Source of the DNA: an uncultured Bacteroidales bacterium
Lineage (GTDB): Bacteria; Bacteroidota; Bacteroidia; Bacteroidales; F082
Direction: 5' to 3'
Assembly (NCBI GenBank): GCA_905233685.1
Contig: CAJOEZ010000020.1
Span: forward strand, 1-38,149
DNA: 38,149 nt
Part shown: one piece after another, positions 8,524 through 17,144 of the stretch
How the letters are laid out: every line of letters starts with the position of its first letter
Numbering within the stretch: the first letter of the stretch is position 1
Notes under the pieces: generated by a model
Seen by the model: only the letters and a program-made list of their open reading frames with translations
The model's database searches: none
What the model was told of the DNA's origin: nothing
Translations under genes and position numbers: made by a program

Positions 8524-9435
8524 TTAAAATTTCACATAATACTCCAACAAAGGATTCACAGCTTCCTCCTCCTCAAGCAAGGCCTTGAGCTGGCTCCAAT
8601 CCTTAATCATGCCGCGTTTCTCGCGTTGGTTGAAGATGCGCTTCACTTGGTTGTAGTTGAGGTAGGGATGGTTCACCAAGGTCTTGAAATCTGCTCGGTT
8701 CACGTCGATTTTCGCGACGGCGACCGCACCTATATTAATATAGGGCTCCGCCACATTGTAGCGCGCCTCGTCCATGCCCTTCACCTCCAAAAGCTGCTCC
8801 TTGTTAAGATAACCGCCCAATTTCTCACGGTAGGTCACGATGCGCGCCGCTGTGTAAGGCCCGATTTGGGGCAATTCCGTCAAAAGAGCTGAGTCCGCTG
8901 TGTTCAAGTCCACAATGGGAATGGTTTTCTGCGGTTTCTTCTCTTCCACAACCTTCTGATTCTCTTTGGTTTCCGTTTTGGGTTTCGCATATTCCTTGCG
9001 CGCCACTTCGGGCAAGACGATGTAAGGCTCCAACTGCTCGAATTCCTCTTCGCTGATGGTGTAGAGCTTGGCAAGGTCGTTCTTCGAGTAGAACTTCCCG
9101 CCCTTGTCGCGGTAGTTGATGATATTGCGTACTTGCCTGTCGGTGAGGCCCATGCGAAGGCCTTCCTCCTCCGTCATCGTGTTCGGGTTGAAGGGGAATG
9201 GCTGCAACTCGGCCACTTCCTGTGGTTGCGAGGCTTTTTGCTGCTCCATTTCTTCCACCGCCGCCTGACGCAAGGCCAAGAGCGAGTCGAGGTTGTGGAG
9301 CGAAGTTTCGTCCAAAGAGACCCGAGTCGGACGCAGCAAGTTGACCAACACCAAAACGATAATGGCCGCCAATATCGAAATGATGGCGACACGCTCTCCC
9401 TTGCTGAACGTCAACCACTTGCGCAACCCGTCCAT
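8524..9435 (-). CDS. Membrane-anchored helix-hairpin-helix (ComEA-like) protein
   Basis: 303 aa. One membrane span lies near the N-terminus (residues 17-36, VAIISILAAIIVLVLVNLLR), then a Gln/Glu-rich linker. Three helix-hairpin-helix units follow: about 78-125 (FPFNPNTMTEEEGLRMGLTD ... FYSKNDLAKLY), about 170-220 (VDLNTADSALLTELPQIGPY ... LLEV) and about 240-285 (IDVNRADFKTLVNHPYLNYN). The NxAxxxxLxxLPxIGxxxAxxI pattern of the second unit is the ComEA hallmark and suggests DNA binding. In Bacteroidota such proteins are often annotated as ComEA family, but uptake of DNA is not demonstrated. The start is 6 bp after the symporter stop, so the genes are probably one operon. Confidence 0.85.
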   Translation of the reverse strand: MDGLRKWLTFSKGERVAIISILAAIIVLVLVNLLRPTRVSLDETSLHNLDSLLALRQAAVEEMEQQKASQPQEVAELQPFPFNPNTMTEEEGLRMGLTDRQVRNIINYRDKGGKFYSKNDLAKLYTISEEEFEQLEPYIVLPEVARKEYAKPKTETKENQKVVEEKKPQKTIPIVDLNTADSALLTELPQIGPYTAARIVTYREKLGGYLNKEQLLEVKGMDEARYNVAEPYINIGAVAVAKIDVNRADFKTLVNHPYLNYNQVKRIFNQREKRGMIKDWSQLKALLEEEEAVNPLLEYYVKF

Positions 9436-9441
9436 GGTTTC

Positions 9442-10791
9442 TCAATTGATTAGTCCGCTGATAAACACCACCAGAATCGCCAATGGAGCCAAGTATCTGA
9501 TAATGAAGAATATGATAGCCTTTAAGGGCGATTTCAGTGCGCCTCCATTGGTCACTTCGTCGAAGAACTGGCTCTTGCCAAGCTTCCAGCCCGTGAAGAT
9601 GACAATCAGCAGACCGCCGAGAGGCAACAGGATATTGGACGAAAGGAAGTCCATCATGCCAAATACCGTATATCCGTCCTTAGCGAACGGCGAGTTTTCC
9701 ATCAGGCTCAGCGAGGCGAAAGTGCCCACCAACAGCGTGATGCAGCAGGCGATGACCGTCGCCCACTCCCGCTTGATATGATGCTGCTCCGTGATGAAGG
9801 CCACCACGACTTCCAACAGTGAAATCGTCGAGGTCAGCGCGGCGATGGCCAACAGCACAAAGAAGATGACACAGAAGAAATAACCGCTGTGCATTTGGTT
9901 GAAAATCATCGGTATCGTGTTGAAAACCAAGCCCATGCCCGCTGTCGGCTTTACGCCGAACGAGAAGGCCGCCGGAAAGATGACGATGCCTGCCAGAAGA
10001 GCTATCAACGTGTCGGCAAACACAACGGAAAAAGCTGTAGAAGTGAGATTGTCGTTCTTTTTGATGTAAGAACCATATGTGATAAGCACACCCATACCGA
10101 GGCTGAGCGAGAAGAAGCCCTGTCCTAAAGCACCCACAAGCACATCTCCCGTGATTTTGGAGAAGTCGGGCTTGAAAAGGAAGACCAAACCCTCTTTGGC
10201 ACCAGGCAAAGTGATGGAACGGATACCTAAAATGATAAGGATGACAAACAGCAGTGGCATCAGGATTTTGGCGTATTTCTCGATGCCGTCCTTCACGCCT
10301 TTGAAAACCACGTAGCCCGTCAGGAAGATAAAGGCAGCCTGCCACAACACATTGCGCCAGCCCATGTTGTGGAAATCGATGAATTCCTGCTCGATAGTAG
10401 CCAAGTCCTTGCCTCTGAATGAGTTGGTTATCGCCTTGAGGATGTATTCTAACGTCCAACCTGAAACCGTGGAATAGAACGAGAAGATGAGGAAGCCGCA
10501 CAACACACCCATATAACCGACGATGGACCAGCCCGACTTGGGGACTAATTTCTGGAACGCGCCCACGGTGTTGCTTTGGGAGCGGCGACCAATGACAAAT
10601 TCAGAAAGCATCACGGGGATACCTAATAAAATGACAACGGCCAGATAGACGAGCAGGAAAGCCGCTCCGCCGTTGTCGCCCAACTCACAGGGAAAGCGAT
10701 AAATATTGCCCAACCCGATGGCCGAGCCCGCAGCAGCGGAAATAATGCCAATTTTGGAGCCGAAGCTATCGCGTTTATTATTGATTTCCAT
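9442..10791 (-). CDS. Neurotransmitter:sodium symporter (NSS/SNF family) transporter
   Basis: 449 aa, very hydrophobic, with 11-12 predicted membrane spans. The N-terminal SAAAGSAIGLGNIYRFPCEL is the signature first helix of the NSS family (LeuT/Tyt1-like), whose unwound centre binds sodium and an amino-acid substrate. FPAAFSFGVKPTAGMGLVFN and SLSLGMGVLITYGSY are further family segments. Substrate cannot be told from sequence; bacterial members usually carry amino acids such as tyrosine, tryptophan or leucine. It heads the operon with the helix-hairpin-helix and TPR-HTH genes. The upstream 78 bp hold an interspersed palindromic repeat. Confidence 0.93.
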   Translation of the reverse strand: MEINNKRDSFGSKIGIISAAAGSAIGLGNIYRFPCELGDNGGAAFLLVYLAVVILLGIPVMLSEFVIGRRSQSNTVGAFQKLVPKSGWSIVGYMGVLCGFLIFSFYSTVSGWTLEYILKAITNSFRGKDLATIEQEFIDFHNMGWRNVLWQAAFIFLTGYVVFKGVKDGIEKYAKILMPLLFVILIILGIRSITLPGAKEGLVFLFKPDFSKITGDVLVGALGQGFFSLSLGMGVLITYGSYIKKNDNLTSTAFSVVFADTLIALLAGIVIFPAAFSFGVKPTAGMGLVFNTIPMIFNQMHSGYFFCVIFFVLLAIAALTSTISLLEVVVAFITEQHHIKREWATVIACCITLLVGTFASLSLMENSPFAKDGYTVFGMMDFLSSNILLPLGGLLIVIFTGWKLGKSQFFDEVTNGGALKSPLKAIIFFIIRYLAPLAILVVFISGLIN

Positions 10792-10810
10792 AATTCTCTA
10801 TTCTATATGC

Positions 10811-10861
10811 GGCCCTTCGACAAGCTCAGGGGCCTAAGGTCGTTGAGCCTGTCGAAACGCC
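10811..10861. repeat. Interspersed palindromic repeat, full two-arm intergenic copy
   Basis: Reads GGCCCTTCGACAAGCTCAGG, then GGCCTAAG, then GTCGTTGAGCCTGTCGAAAC. The arms TTCGACAAGCTCAG and (T)TGAGCCTGTCGAA are inverted copies of each other with two mismatches and could form a long hairpin. It fills most of the 78-bp gap between upp and the NSS symporter gene. It is the reference copy for the related sequences at 1516-1563, 24671-24695 and 33988-34016. Confidence 0.85.
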
Positions 10862-10869
10862 GTAAACCA

Positions 10870-11535
10870 TTAATTTAATTCTCTCTTTTCTCCGTAAGCT
10901 AAATCGCCCACGTCGCCGATGCCCGGCACGATGTAAGCCTTAGCGGTCAGTTCCTCATCGATGCTGCCCACCCAGATGGTGACGGGCTTGCGCGACATTT
11001 TGCGCTTCACGTAATCCAAGCCCTCGGTGCTGGCCACCACCGACGCGATATGGATCTGCTTGGGATTCATCTCATTGAGGAGCCCGTTCAGGGTCTTCAC
11101 CATCGACTCGCCCGTGGCCAACAAAGGGTCACACAAGATGAGCACCCTGTTTTCGATTTCGGGCGAGGAATAATACTCCACCCTGACTTCGAAGTCTTCG
11201 TTCTTGTCGTACTTGCGGTAGGCCGCGATGAAAGCGCCGTCAGCATGGTCAAACATATTAAGCATTCCGTTGTGGAACGGCACGCCCGACCTCAGGATGG
11301 TGGCGATTACAGGTTGTTCTTTTAGCACAGCTACCTCCTTGATTCCCAACGGAGTGTTCACCTCTTCGGTTTCATATTCAAGGGCTTTGCTGATTTCGTA
11401 GGCCATAATCTCACCAATGCGTTCGAGGTTACGGCGGAAGCGCATCCGGTCTTGCTGGATGACGGCATCGCGAAGTTCGGCCATAAACTGGTTGAAGATG
11501 CTGTCTTTCGCGCCAAGTTCGTGAATTTGTATCAT
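10870..11535 (-). CDS. upp: Uracil phosphoribosyltransferase
   Basis: 221 aa, close to the usual 205-225. It converts uracil and PRPP to UMP in pyrimidine salvage, in the cytoplasm. The PRPP-binding loop is VLILCDPLLATGESMVKTLN (residues 131-150), with the acidic DPLLATG core. ATILRSGVPFHNGMLNMFDH is the conserved central segment. The C-terminal GIGDVGDLAYGEK segment is the family's uracil-binding region. A TATTTTTG -7 box lies 19 bases before the ATG. It stands as its own transcription unit between glmM and the NSS symporter. Confidence 0.95.
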   Translation of the reverse strand: MIQIHELGAKDSIFNQFMAELRDAVIQQDRMRFRRNLERIGEIMAYEISKALEYETEEVNTPLGIKEVAVLKEQPVIATILRSGVPFHNGMLNMFDHADGAFIAAYRKYDKNEDFEVRVEYYSSPEIENRVLILCDPLLATGESMVKTLNGLLNEMNPKQIHIASVVASTEGLDYVKRKMSRKPVTIWVGSIDEELTAKAYIVPGIGDVGDLAYGEKRELN

Positions 11536-11554
11536 ATTGTGGTTTTATTTGGCA

Positions 11555-11562
11555 CAAAAATA
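11555..11562 (-). promoter_or_regulatory. Putative -7 box (TATTTTTG) for upp
   Basis: Minus-strand TATTTTTG fits the Bacteroidota TAnnTTTG consensus, leaving about 19 bases to the upp ATG. No convincing -33 TTTG is seen at the usual 19-21 base spacing. Confidence 0.5.
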
Positions 11563-11665
11563 AGAGTTATTTTGATACGAGGGGACAGATTTTGAAATTT
11601 TGTCACAGAAAAACCACATCTCCATAGCCGCTCAACGCGGAAGAGGCAACCCCAAGACTCTTCAG

Positions 11666-13048
11666 TTACACCATTTTCCGCGCCTCTTCAAGAATCATCT
11701 CGGCAAAACGCTCGGCCTCAGCTTCGGTCTTGCCCTCGGAATAGATGCGGATAATAGGTTCGGTGTTGGATTTGCGGAGATGCACCCAACCCTCAGCGAA
11801 GTCGATTTTCACGCCGTCGATGGTGGTCACCTGCTCGTTCTTGAACTTCTCGGCGAACTTGGCCAAAATGCCGTCCACATCGGTTGTGGGGGTCAGCTGA
11901 ATCTTGTTCTTCGACATGAAATAAGCCGGATATTCTTTTTTCAGCTCGGAGCATTTCACCTTCTTTTCGGCCAACTGCGTGAGGAACAAAGCCGTCCCGA
12001 CGAGCGCGTCACGGCCATAATGGATTTCGGGATAGATGACGCCGCCGTTGCCCTCGCCGCCGATGACCGCGCCGACTTCCTTCATCTTCTCGACTACGTT
12101 CACCTCTCCTACCGCTGCGGCAAAATACTGTTGTCCATGCTTTTGCGTCACATCACGTAAAGCTCTGGTTGAAGACAGGTTGCTTACCGTTGGGCCGGGC
12201 GTGTGCTTCAAGATGAAGTCGGCCACGGAGACCAAAGTGTACTCTTCGCCAAACAGCTCGCCGTCTTCTTTGACGAAAACGAGGCGGTCAACATCAGGGT
12301 CGACGACCACGCCGAAGTCGCAGCCTTGCTCCTTGACGTAACGACAAATATCGGTGAGGTTTTGCGCCAAAGGCTCGGGGGTGTGGGCAAACTTTCCCGT
12401 CGGCTCGCAGTTGAGTTCGAGCACCTCTTTCACGCCGAGGGCGCGGAGCATCTTCGGGATGGCAATGCCGCCCGTCGAGTTGACTGCATCCACAGCCACC
12501 TTGAAGTTGGCCTTCGCGATGACGTCCTTGTTCACCAAAGGCAACTGGCACACCATCTCGACGTGTTTGTCCATCCAGCCGTCAACTTGCTGATAACTAC
12601 CGATTTCCTCAATCGGGACAAATTCAAAATCGTCCTTGGCGGCCACGTCAAGCAGCCATGCGCCCTCGGCGGCAGAGATGAACTCACCCTTCTCGTTAAG
12701 GAGCTTCAAGGCGTTCCATTGCGCGGGGTTGTGGCTTGCCGTGAGGATGATGCCGGCATCAGCTTTCAATCCCGTGACGGCGATTTCTGTTGTCGGTGTA
12801 GTGCTGAGACCGATGTCAAGCACATCCGCTCCCATGGCCTGCAAAGTGCCACAAACCACCTGATTCACAAGGAATCCCGAAAGGCGCGCATCGCGACCCA
12901 CCACAATTTTAGGGCGTTTTATGCCACGATGTCGCACGAATTTCACGAAAGCAGCGGTGAATTTCACCATGTCAATCGGAGTGAGGTTATCGCCCGGTTG
13001 GCCACCTATGGTGCCACGAATACCGGAAATGGATTTGATTAGTGTCAT
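11666..13048 (-). CDS. glmM: Phosphoglucosamine mutase / phosphohexomutase
   Basis: 460 aa, of the alpha-D-phosphohexomutase family. The active-site phosphoserine loop is GIILTASHNPAQWNALKLLN (Ser105). The metal-binding loop is DPDVDR (250-255), the sugar-binding loop is GEGNGG (331-336), and the phosphate-binding loop near the C-terminus is RKSNTEPIIRIYSEG. In Bacteroidota this version is usually called GlmM, making glucosamine-1-phosphate for UDP-GlcNAc, peptidoglycan and LPS. A phosphomannomutase or phosphoglucomutase activity cannot be excluded, because loops differ only subtly. The gene is monocistronic-looking: 130 bp precede upp and 61 bp separate it from the EEP gene upstream. Confidence 0.88.
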   Translation of the reverse strand: MTLIKSISGIRGTIGGQPGDNLTPIDMVKFTAAFVKFVRHRGIKRPKIVVGRDARLSGFLVNQVVCGTLQAMGADVLDIGLSTTPTTEIAVTGLKADAGIILTASHNPAQWNALKLLNEKGEFISAAEGAWLLDVAAKDDFEFVPIEEIGSYQQVDGWMDKHVEMVCQLPLVNKDVIAKANFKVAVDAVNSTGGIAIPKMLRALGVKEVLELNCEPTGKFAHTPEPLAQNLTDICRYVKEQGCDFGVVVDPDVDRLVFVKEDGELFGEEYTLVSVADFILKHTPGPTVSNLSSTRALRDVTQKHGQQYFAAAVGEVNVVEKMKEVGAVIGGEGNGGVIYPEIHYGRDALVGTALFLTQLAEKKVKCSELKKEYPAYFMSKNKIQLTPTTDVDGILAKFAEKFKNEQVTTIDGVKIDFAEGWVHLRKSNTEPIIRIYSEGKTEAEAERFAEMILEEARKMV

Positions 13049-13109
13049 ATTAGTTATTGTTTAAAGTTTAAAGTTTAGAGTCAGTTGAAAGTTGATAGTT
13101 GTTTGTTAT

Positions 13110-14246
13110 TTAGTTGTTTTGGCCTTTGGCTTCAAATCTATGTGTTTGCACGGAAAAGTCAAGCATCACAGGATAATGGTCAGAGGCCTTGTATCGTATT
13201 CGTTTGAAATTCAGTGGTTTCACCTGGTTGTTGCCCCAAATGTAGTCAATCCGCATCAAAGGCAGTTTCCCAGCGTAGGTTGGCTTGATGCCATGTCCGA
13301 CTTTAGTGAAAGAATCCACAAAGCCAGACTTCTGCATCTGCTTGTAAGTGAATGACATAGGCGTGTCATTGAAGTCGCCGCAAACGACAATCGGGCCGTC
13401 AAACTGCGGCATGGTCTCCAATAGCATCGAGACCTCTTCACTGCGGCGCTCGAAGGCATATTTAAGCTTCCTCGCCACCGACATCCCAATGGTATCAAAC
13501 TGGTTGCGAAGCTCCTGCGAATTGGTCAGCACGTCAATTTCCCCGTCAGTAATCTGGTAGGAAACAAGGTGCATGTTTGCCACATAGAACCTTCCCTTGC
13601 TACCGGCATCCACCGAAACCATAATGCCCGAAGTGATTCCCTTCCCCAGTTCGGTATCCTCGGAAATCTGCTCCAAAGGATATTTCGAGAAGATGACATT
13701 GCCCCCGTAGTTCCGCTTTTTATTATAATAAATATACTGAAAACCAGCACTCTGCGAAAAATTTTCAATCCCTTTCACCCGCGAAACACCCTTCTCGTAC
13801 GCGTCAAACTCCTGACAACATAATACATCCGGATTCTGCTCCCGAACTTTATTAATCACCTGATAACCAAAATCTTCCTTTTCGGTTTGACCGTCAATGT
13901 GGTTGAAATTGTGGACATTGTAGCTCATCACGCGAATAAAGTTGTCCTCATCCACCCGAGAGCCAAAGGAATACGATTTTCTGACCCCAGGAATGGCAAT
14001 CAACAAGGCAATGATTGAAATCCAAATCTTGCGTGACCATAGGAGTAGCAAAGCAAAGAAAATCAACAAATTAAAGGCGAATATCTCCCAAAATGCCAAA
14101 CCAAAGAACGAGGTCCAAATGTAACGCTTAGGGTCAATGTAGGGATTAACGACGCTTAAAGCCATGGCAATCAGCCCAATGAAGGCCAACAATGCCAAAA
14201 TGAACACCAGCAACTTGCCAAAAAATCCCCGTTCCCTTCTTTCCAT
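13110..14246 (-). CDS. Membrane-anchored endonuclease/exonuclease/phosphatase (EEP) family protein
   Basis: 378 aa. Three N-terminal membrane spans (about 11-33, 45-70 and 72-88) precede a hydrolase domain of the DNase I-like fold facing the periplasm or cytoplasm. Motifs: VMSYNVHNFNH (Asn110), VLCCQEFDAYEKG (metal-binding Glu), VVCGDFNDTPMSF (catalytic Asp/Asn), and SDHYPV (Asp356-His357). The substrate is unknown; family members cut DNA, lipids or phosphoesters. The start is 1 bp after the rhomboid stop. In my experience of Bacteroidota genomes, mutL, rhomboid and EEP genes often form one conserved cluster, as here. Confidence 0.87.
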   Translation of the reverse strand: MERRERGFFGKLLVFILALLAFIGLIAMALSVVNPYIDPKRYIWTSFFGLAFWEIFAFNLLIFFALLLLWSRKIWISIIALLIAIPGVRKSYSFGSRVDEDNFIRVMSYNVHNFNHIDGQTEKEDFGYQVINKVREQNPDVLCCQEFDAYEKGVSRVKGIENFSQSAGFQYIYYNKKRNYGGNVIFSKYPLEQISEDTELGKGITSGIMVSVDAGSKGRFYVANMHLVSYQITDGEIDVLTNSQELRNQFDTIGMSVARKLKYAFERRSEEVSMLLETMPQFDGPIVVCGDFNDTPMSFTYKQMQKSGFVDSFTKVGHGIKPTYAGKLPLMRIDYIWGNNQVKPLNFKRIRYKASDHYPVMLDFSVQTHRFEAKGQNN

Positions 14247-14247
14247 G

Positions 14248-15174
14248 TCACTTGCTGTTTTTGAACAAAAATTCCTTTTCCTCGTCGGTCAGGCTGGCGT
14301 AACCACTCTTGGAAATCTTGTCCAAAAGTGCATCCACATCACGCTCTTTTTCAGCCTTTTGTCGGTTGTATTCGCCATCATCGCGGGACACTCTCGGCTC
14401 GTCCTTGATTTCCTCATAAGGTGTGTATTTCACATTCCTTTTGTTTTTCCACGACTGCAAAACGTCCTTCCATTTCCTGAAGTTCTTGTTGGGTCCGGCA
14501 GGGTTTTTCCGCCAATACAAGATGAGCAACAGTCCGAACAACATACCGCCAAGATGGGCGAAATGCGCCACGTTGTCAACACCTTGGAATCCCAAAAGCA
14601 ACTCTATCACTGCAAAGATTACAACGAACCATTTGGCCTTCATGGGAATGAGGAAATAAACATAAATCCTTGCATCGGGGAACGTCATGCCGAAGGCCAA
14701 AAGCAGGCCGTAGATGGCTCCCGACGCGCCCACGGTGGTCATCATGTTCAAGTAAGTGTCCATCGGGACGATTTGTCCGCCCAGATTCACGTTGGCGTAA
14801 TCGGCCAAAGTAGTGGTGTATTGGATGTATTGCACTAATTCCTGGCACAAGCCCGCGCCGATGCCGCAAACCATGTAGTATAGCAGGAAACGCTTTGATC
14901 CCCAGAGGTTTTCGAGCGTGTTGCCGAACATCCACAAGGCAAACATGTTGAAAAACAGATGCCCGAAATTGGCGTGCATGAACATGTAGGTGATGAATTG
15001 GTAAAGGTGGAAGCCCGATGCCTTAAAAAAATGCAGGCCGAGCGTATCGGTCAAGTCGATGTTGAAGCGATTCAAGGTAAAGGTCGCCACATACATCAAT
15101 ATATTGATTATCAATAGGTTTTTTACTACTGTTGGCAGTACTTTGAATCCCGTTGGGCTGATTTGTTCGTTCAT
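14248..15174 (-). CDS. Rhomboid family intramembrane serine protease
   Basis: 308 aa. About six membrane spans. The catalytic serine lies in VGASGAIYGL (Ser151) and the partner histidine in VAHFAHLGG (His207). The HANFGHLFFNMFALWMFG segment carries the conserved HxxxN pair (His72, Asn76) of the oxyanion region. The C-terminal ~80 residues are a soluble, charged tail (KKNRN... DVDALLDKISKSGYASLTDE) common in Bacteroidota rhomboids. It cleaves transmembrane helices of unknown client proteins. It is coupled with the downstream EEP gene (1-bp gap). Confidence 0.93.
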   Translation of the reverse strand: MNEQISPTGFKVLPTVVKNLLIINILMYVATFTLNRFNIDLTDTLGLHFFKASGFHLYQFITYMFMHANFGHLFFNMFALWMFGNTLENLWGSKRFLLYYMVCGIGAGLCQELVQYIQYTTTLADYANVNLGGQIVPMDTYLNMMTTVGASGAIYGLLLAFGMTFPDARIYVYFLIPMKAKWFVVIFAVIELLLGFQGVDNVAHFAHLGGMLFGLLLILYWRKNPAGPNKNFRKWKDVLQSWKNKRNVKYTPYEEIKDEPRVSRDDGEYNRQKAEKERDVDALLDKISKSGYASLTDEEKEFLFKNSK

Positions 15175-15180
15175 TTATTT

Positions 15181-15304
15181 GATTTAAGATTTAAAGATTT
15201 AAAATTTAAAGATTCAAAATTTAAAGATTCAAAATTTAAAGATTCCAAGATTTTACTTCGTTATATGCTTCGCAACTCCACACTCCTAACTCCACACTCC
15301 TAAC
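15181..15304. repeat. AT-rich iterated spacer between mutL and the rhomboid gene
   Basis: Iterations of AAGATTTAAAATTT and GATTCAAAATTTAAA fill 15181-15250. They are followed by a direct repeat of CTCCACACTCCTAACT at 15270-15304. Similar AT motifs occur at 24702-24735 (before the PNGase gene) and 13055-13080 (before glmM). No gene is evident. Confidence 0.65.
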
Positions 15305-15305
15305 T

Positions 15306-17141
15306 CTATCCAAACCTATTCATAATATCCTCCACGCTCATAATAACATAAATCTTCTTCCCATTCGGTGCAATCTCGGCCACATTGCAGGCAAACAACT
15401 GGTCCACAAGATTTTGCATTTCGGGCTCGGTAAGCCTTGTCTGCGCCTTGATGGACAGTTGCGCGGCCATGGTCTTGGCCAAATTCAACTTTCTGTCTAA
15501 CTGCAAATCGGTGCGGTTTATTTTATAGTTGTCCAAAATCTTTTCCAACAGCTCCACCGCGTCGCAACCCGCCGAGTCAGAAGGTGTACCGTTAATCATG
15601 AAGGTGGTCGGGTTGGCCTGCTCCAAGACGAAACCGAGGTTCTCCAACTCAGGCTGCAATTCCTTCAGCAACGAGGCATCATTCATATTAAGCGACAAAG
15701 CCTGTGGAAACAGCTCTTGCTGCGAGGCACCGCTGTGGTTTTCCATCTCTTTCAGGTACTTCTCAAACAACACCCGCGTGTGCGCCAAATGTTGGTCAAT
15801 CAGTAGGATACCTGACTTTACCGTGGTAACGATGTACGTCTGATTCACTTGCAGGTATTGAGTATTGGCGGGGGGGTCGTCCACAGTTTCGGTCTCCACA
15901 CCTTTATTAATATCGGGCTGGTCGACGCGCTCGCCGTAGAGTTGCCGCCAGTCGCCGGAGGGCTTATCGCGGTGCTGCGGGAAATCGTTCCACTTAGGCT
16001 TAAACTCCTGATTTGAAGTCGTTTGCTTGAAGGGATTGTAGGACTCGTCCACGGGCACTTTGGGCATAATCAAAGGCCGTGAAGCTCGGCTCACCTCGCC
16101 GAAGTCGATGTTGAGGTCAGGCGTTTCGGTGAAATCGATGGTGGGCGAAAGGTTGTGCTGTCCAATGGCCTTGCGCACGGCGGCATGAAGAATGGCATAC
16201 ACCAACTTGACATCCAAAAAGTTAACCTCGGTCTTGGTCGGATGGATGTTGATGTCAATGTCGGACGGGTCGACTTCGATATTGAGGAAATAGCCCGGAA
16301 AACTGTCCTTCGGGATCATCTCCATGAAGGCGTTCTCGATGGCATGGTGAAGATAGGCGTGCTTGATAAAGCGCTTGTTCACAAAGAAATACTGCTCGCC
16401 GCGCGTCTTCTTGGCGTATTCCGCCTTAACGATGAATCCACTGATGCGCACCCGCTCCGAGTCTTGGTTAACGGGAAGCAGCTTTTCAGCGTAATTGCTC
16501 CCAAAAAGCCCCATGATGCGCTGCTTGAGCGAGCCGGAATAGAGATGATACAGCTCCTTGCCGTCGCTCGTGAGCGTGAAACCCACTTCGGGGTTCATCA
16601 GTGTGACTCGGGTGAACTCCTCTATGATGTGACGCATCTCAGCTTGCGGCGACTTGAGGAAGTTACGCCTTGCTGGAACGTTGAAAAACAGGTTCTTGAC
16701 GCTGAATGTGGTGCCCGGCTGCATTGGCGTGAGGCTTTGCTCCTTCACCACCGAGCCTTCGTTGACGATTTTCACGCCCACCTCGTCTTCCTTGCGGCGC
16801 GTCTTCAGCTCGACTTGCGCGATGGCCGCGATGCTGGCCAAGGCCTCGCCACGGAAGCCCATCGTGCGGATGGCGAAGAGGTCTTCTGCCTTCGAGATTT
16901 TCGAGGTGGCATGACGCTCAAAGCAGAGGCGAGCGTCAGTTTCCGACATGCCGCATCCGTTGTCAGTGACCATGATAAGCGACTTGCCCGCGTCTTTCAC
17001 CACCAAATCGATTTGGGTGGCGCCGGCATCCAAAGCGTTCTCCATCAGCTCCTTGACGGCCGAGGCGGGACGTTGGATGACCTCGCCTGCCGCGATTTGG
17101 TTGGCGACACTGTCGGGCAGCAACTTAATCACGTCGAGCAT
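15306..17141 (-). CDS. mutL: DNA mismatch repair protein MutL
   Basis: 611 aa. N-terminal GHKL ATPase: ANQIAAGEVIQRPASAVKEL (14-33), ENALDAGA (34-41), TDNGCGM (59-65) and GFRGEALASI (95-104). A transducer domain follows to about 330, then a Pro/Asp-rich linker (about 335-425) and the C-terminal dimerization domain. The endonuclease motif found in many MutL proteins (DQHAxxERxxxE) reads DQHLAHTRVLFE here (449-460), with the central Glu replaced by Thr. This protein therefore probably lacks the full metal-dependent nicking centre. The start is 3 bp after the stop of the small membrane-protein gene, suggesting a shared transcript. Confidence 0.96.
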   Translation of the reverse strand: MLDVIKLLPDSVANQIAAGEVIQRPASAVKELMENALDAGATQIDLVVKDAGKSLIMVTDNGCGMSETDARLCFERHATSKISKAEDLFAIRTMGFRGEALASIAAIAQVELKTRRKEDEVGVKIVNEGSVVKEQSLTPMQPGTTFSVKNLFFNVPARRNFLKSPQAEMRHIIEEFTRVTLMNPEVGFTLTSDGKELYHLYSGSLKQRIMGLFGSNYAEKLLPVNQDSERVRISGFIVKAEYAKKTRGEQYFFVNKRFIKHAYLHHAIENAFMEMIPKDSFPGYFLNIEVDPSDIDINIHPTKTEVNFLDVKLVYAILHAAVRKAIGQHNLSPTIDFTETPDLNIDFGEVSRASRPLIMPKVPVDESYNPFKQTTSNQEFKPKWNDFPQHRDKPSGDWRQLYGERVDQPDINKGVETETVDDPPANTQYLQVNQTYIVTTVKSGILLIDQHLAHTRVLFEKYLKEMENHSGASQQELFPQALSLNMNDASLLKELQPELENLGFVLEQANPTTFMINGTPSDSAGCDAVELLEKILDNYKINRTDLQLDRKLNLAKTMAAQLSIKAQTRLTEPEMQNLVDQLFACNVAEIAPNGKKIYVIMSVEDIMNRFG

Positions 17142-17144
17142 AAC

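Noticed and set aside
15181..15304. Possible CRISPR-like array in the iterated AT-rich spacer
   Set aside because: The iterations are short, contiguous and without unique spacers; there are no cas genes in the window.
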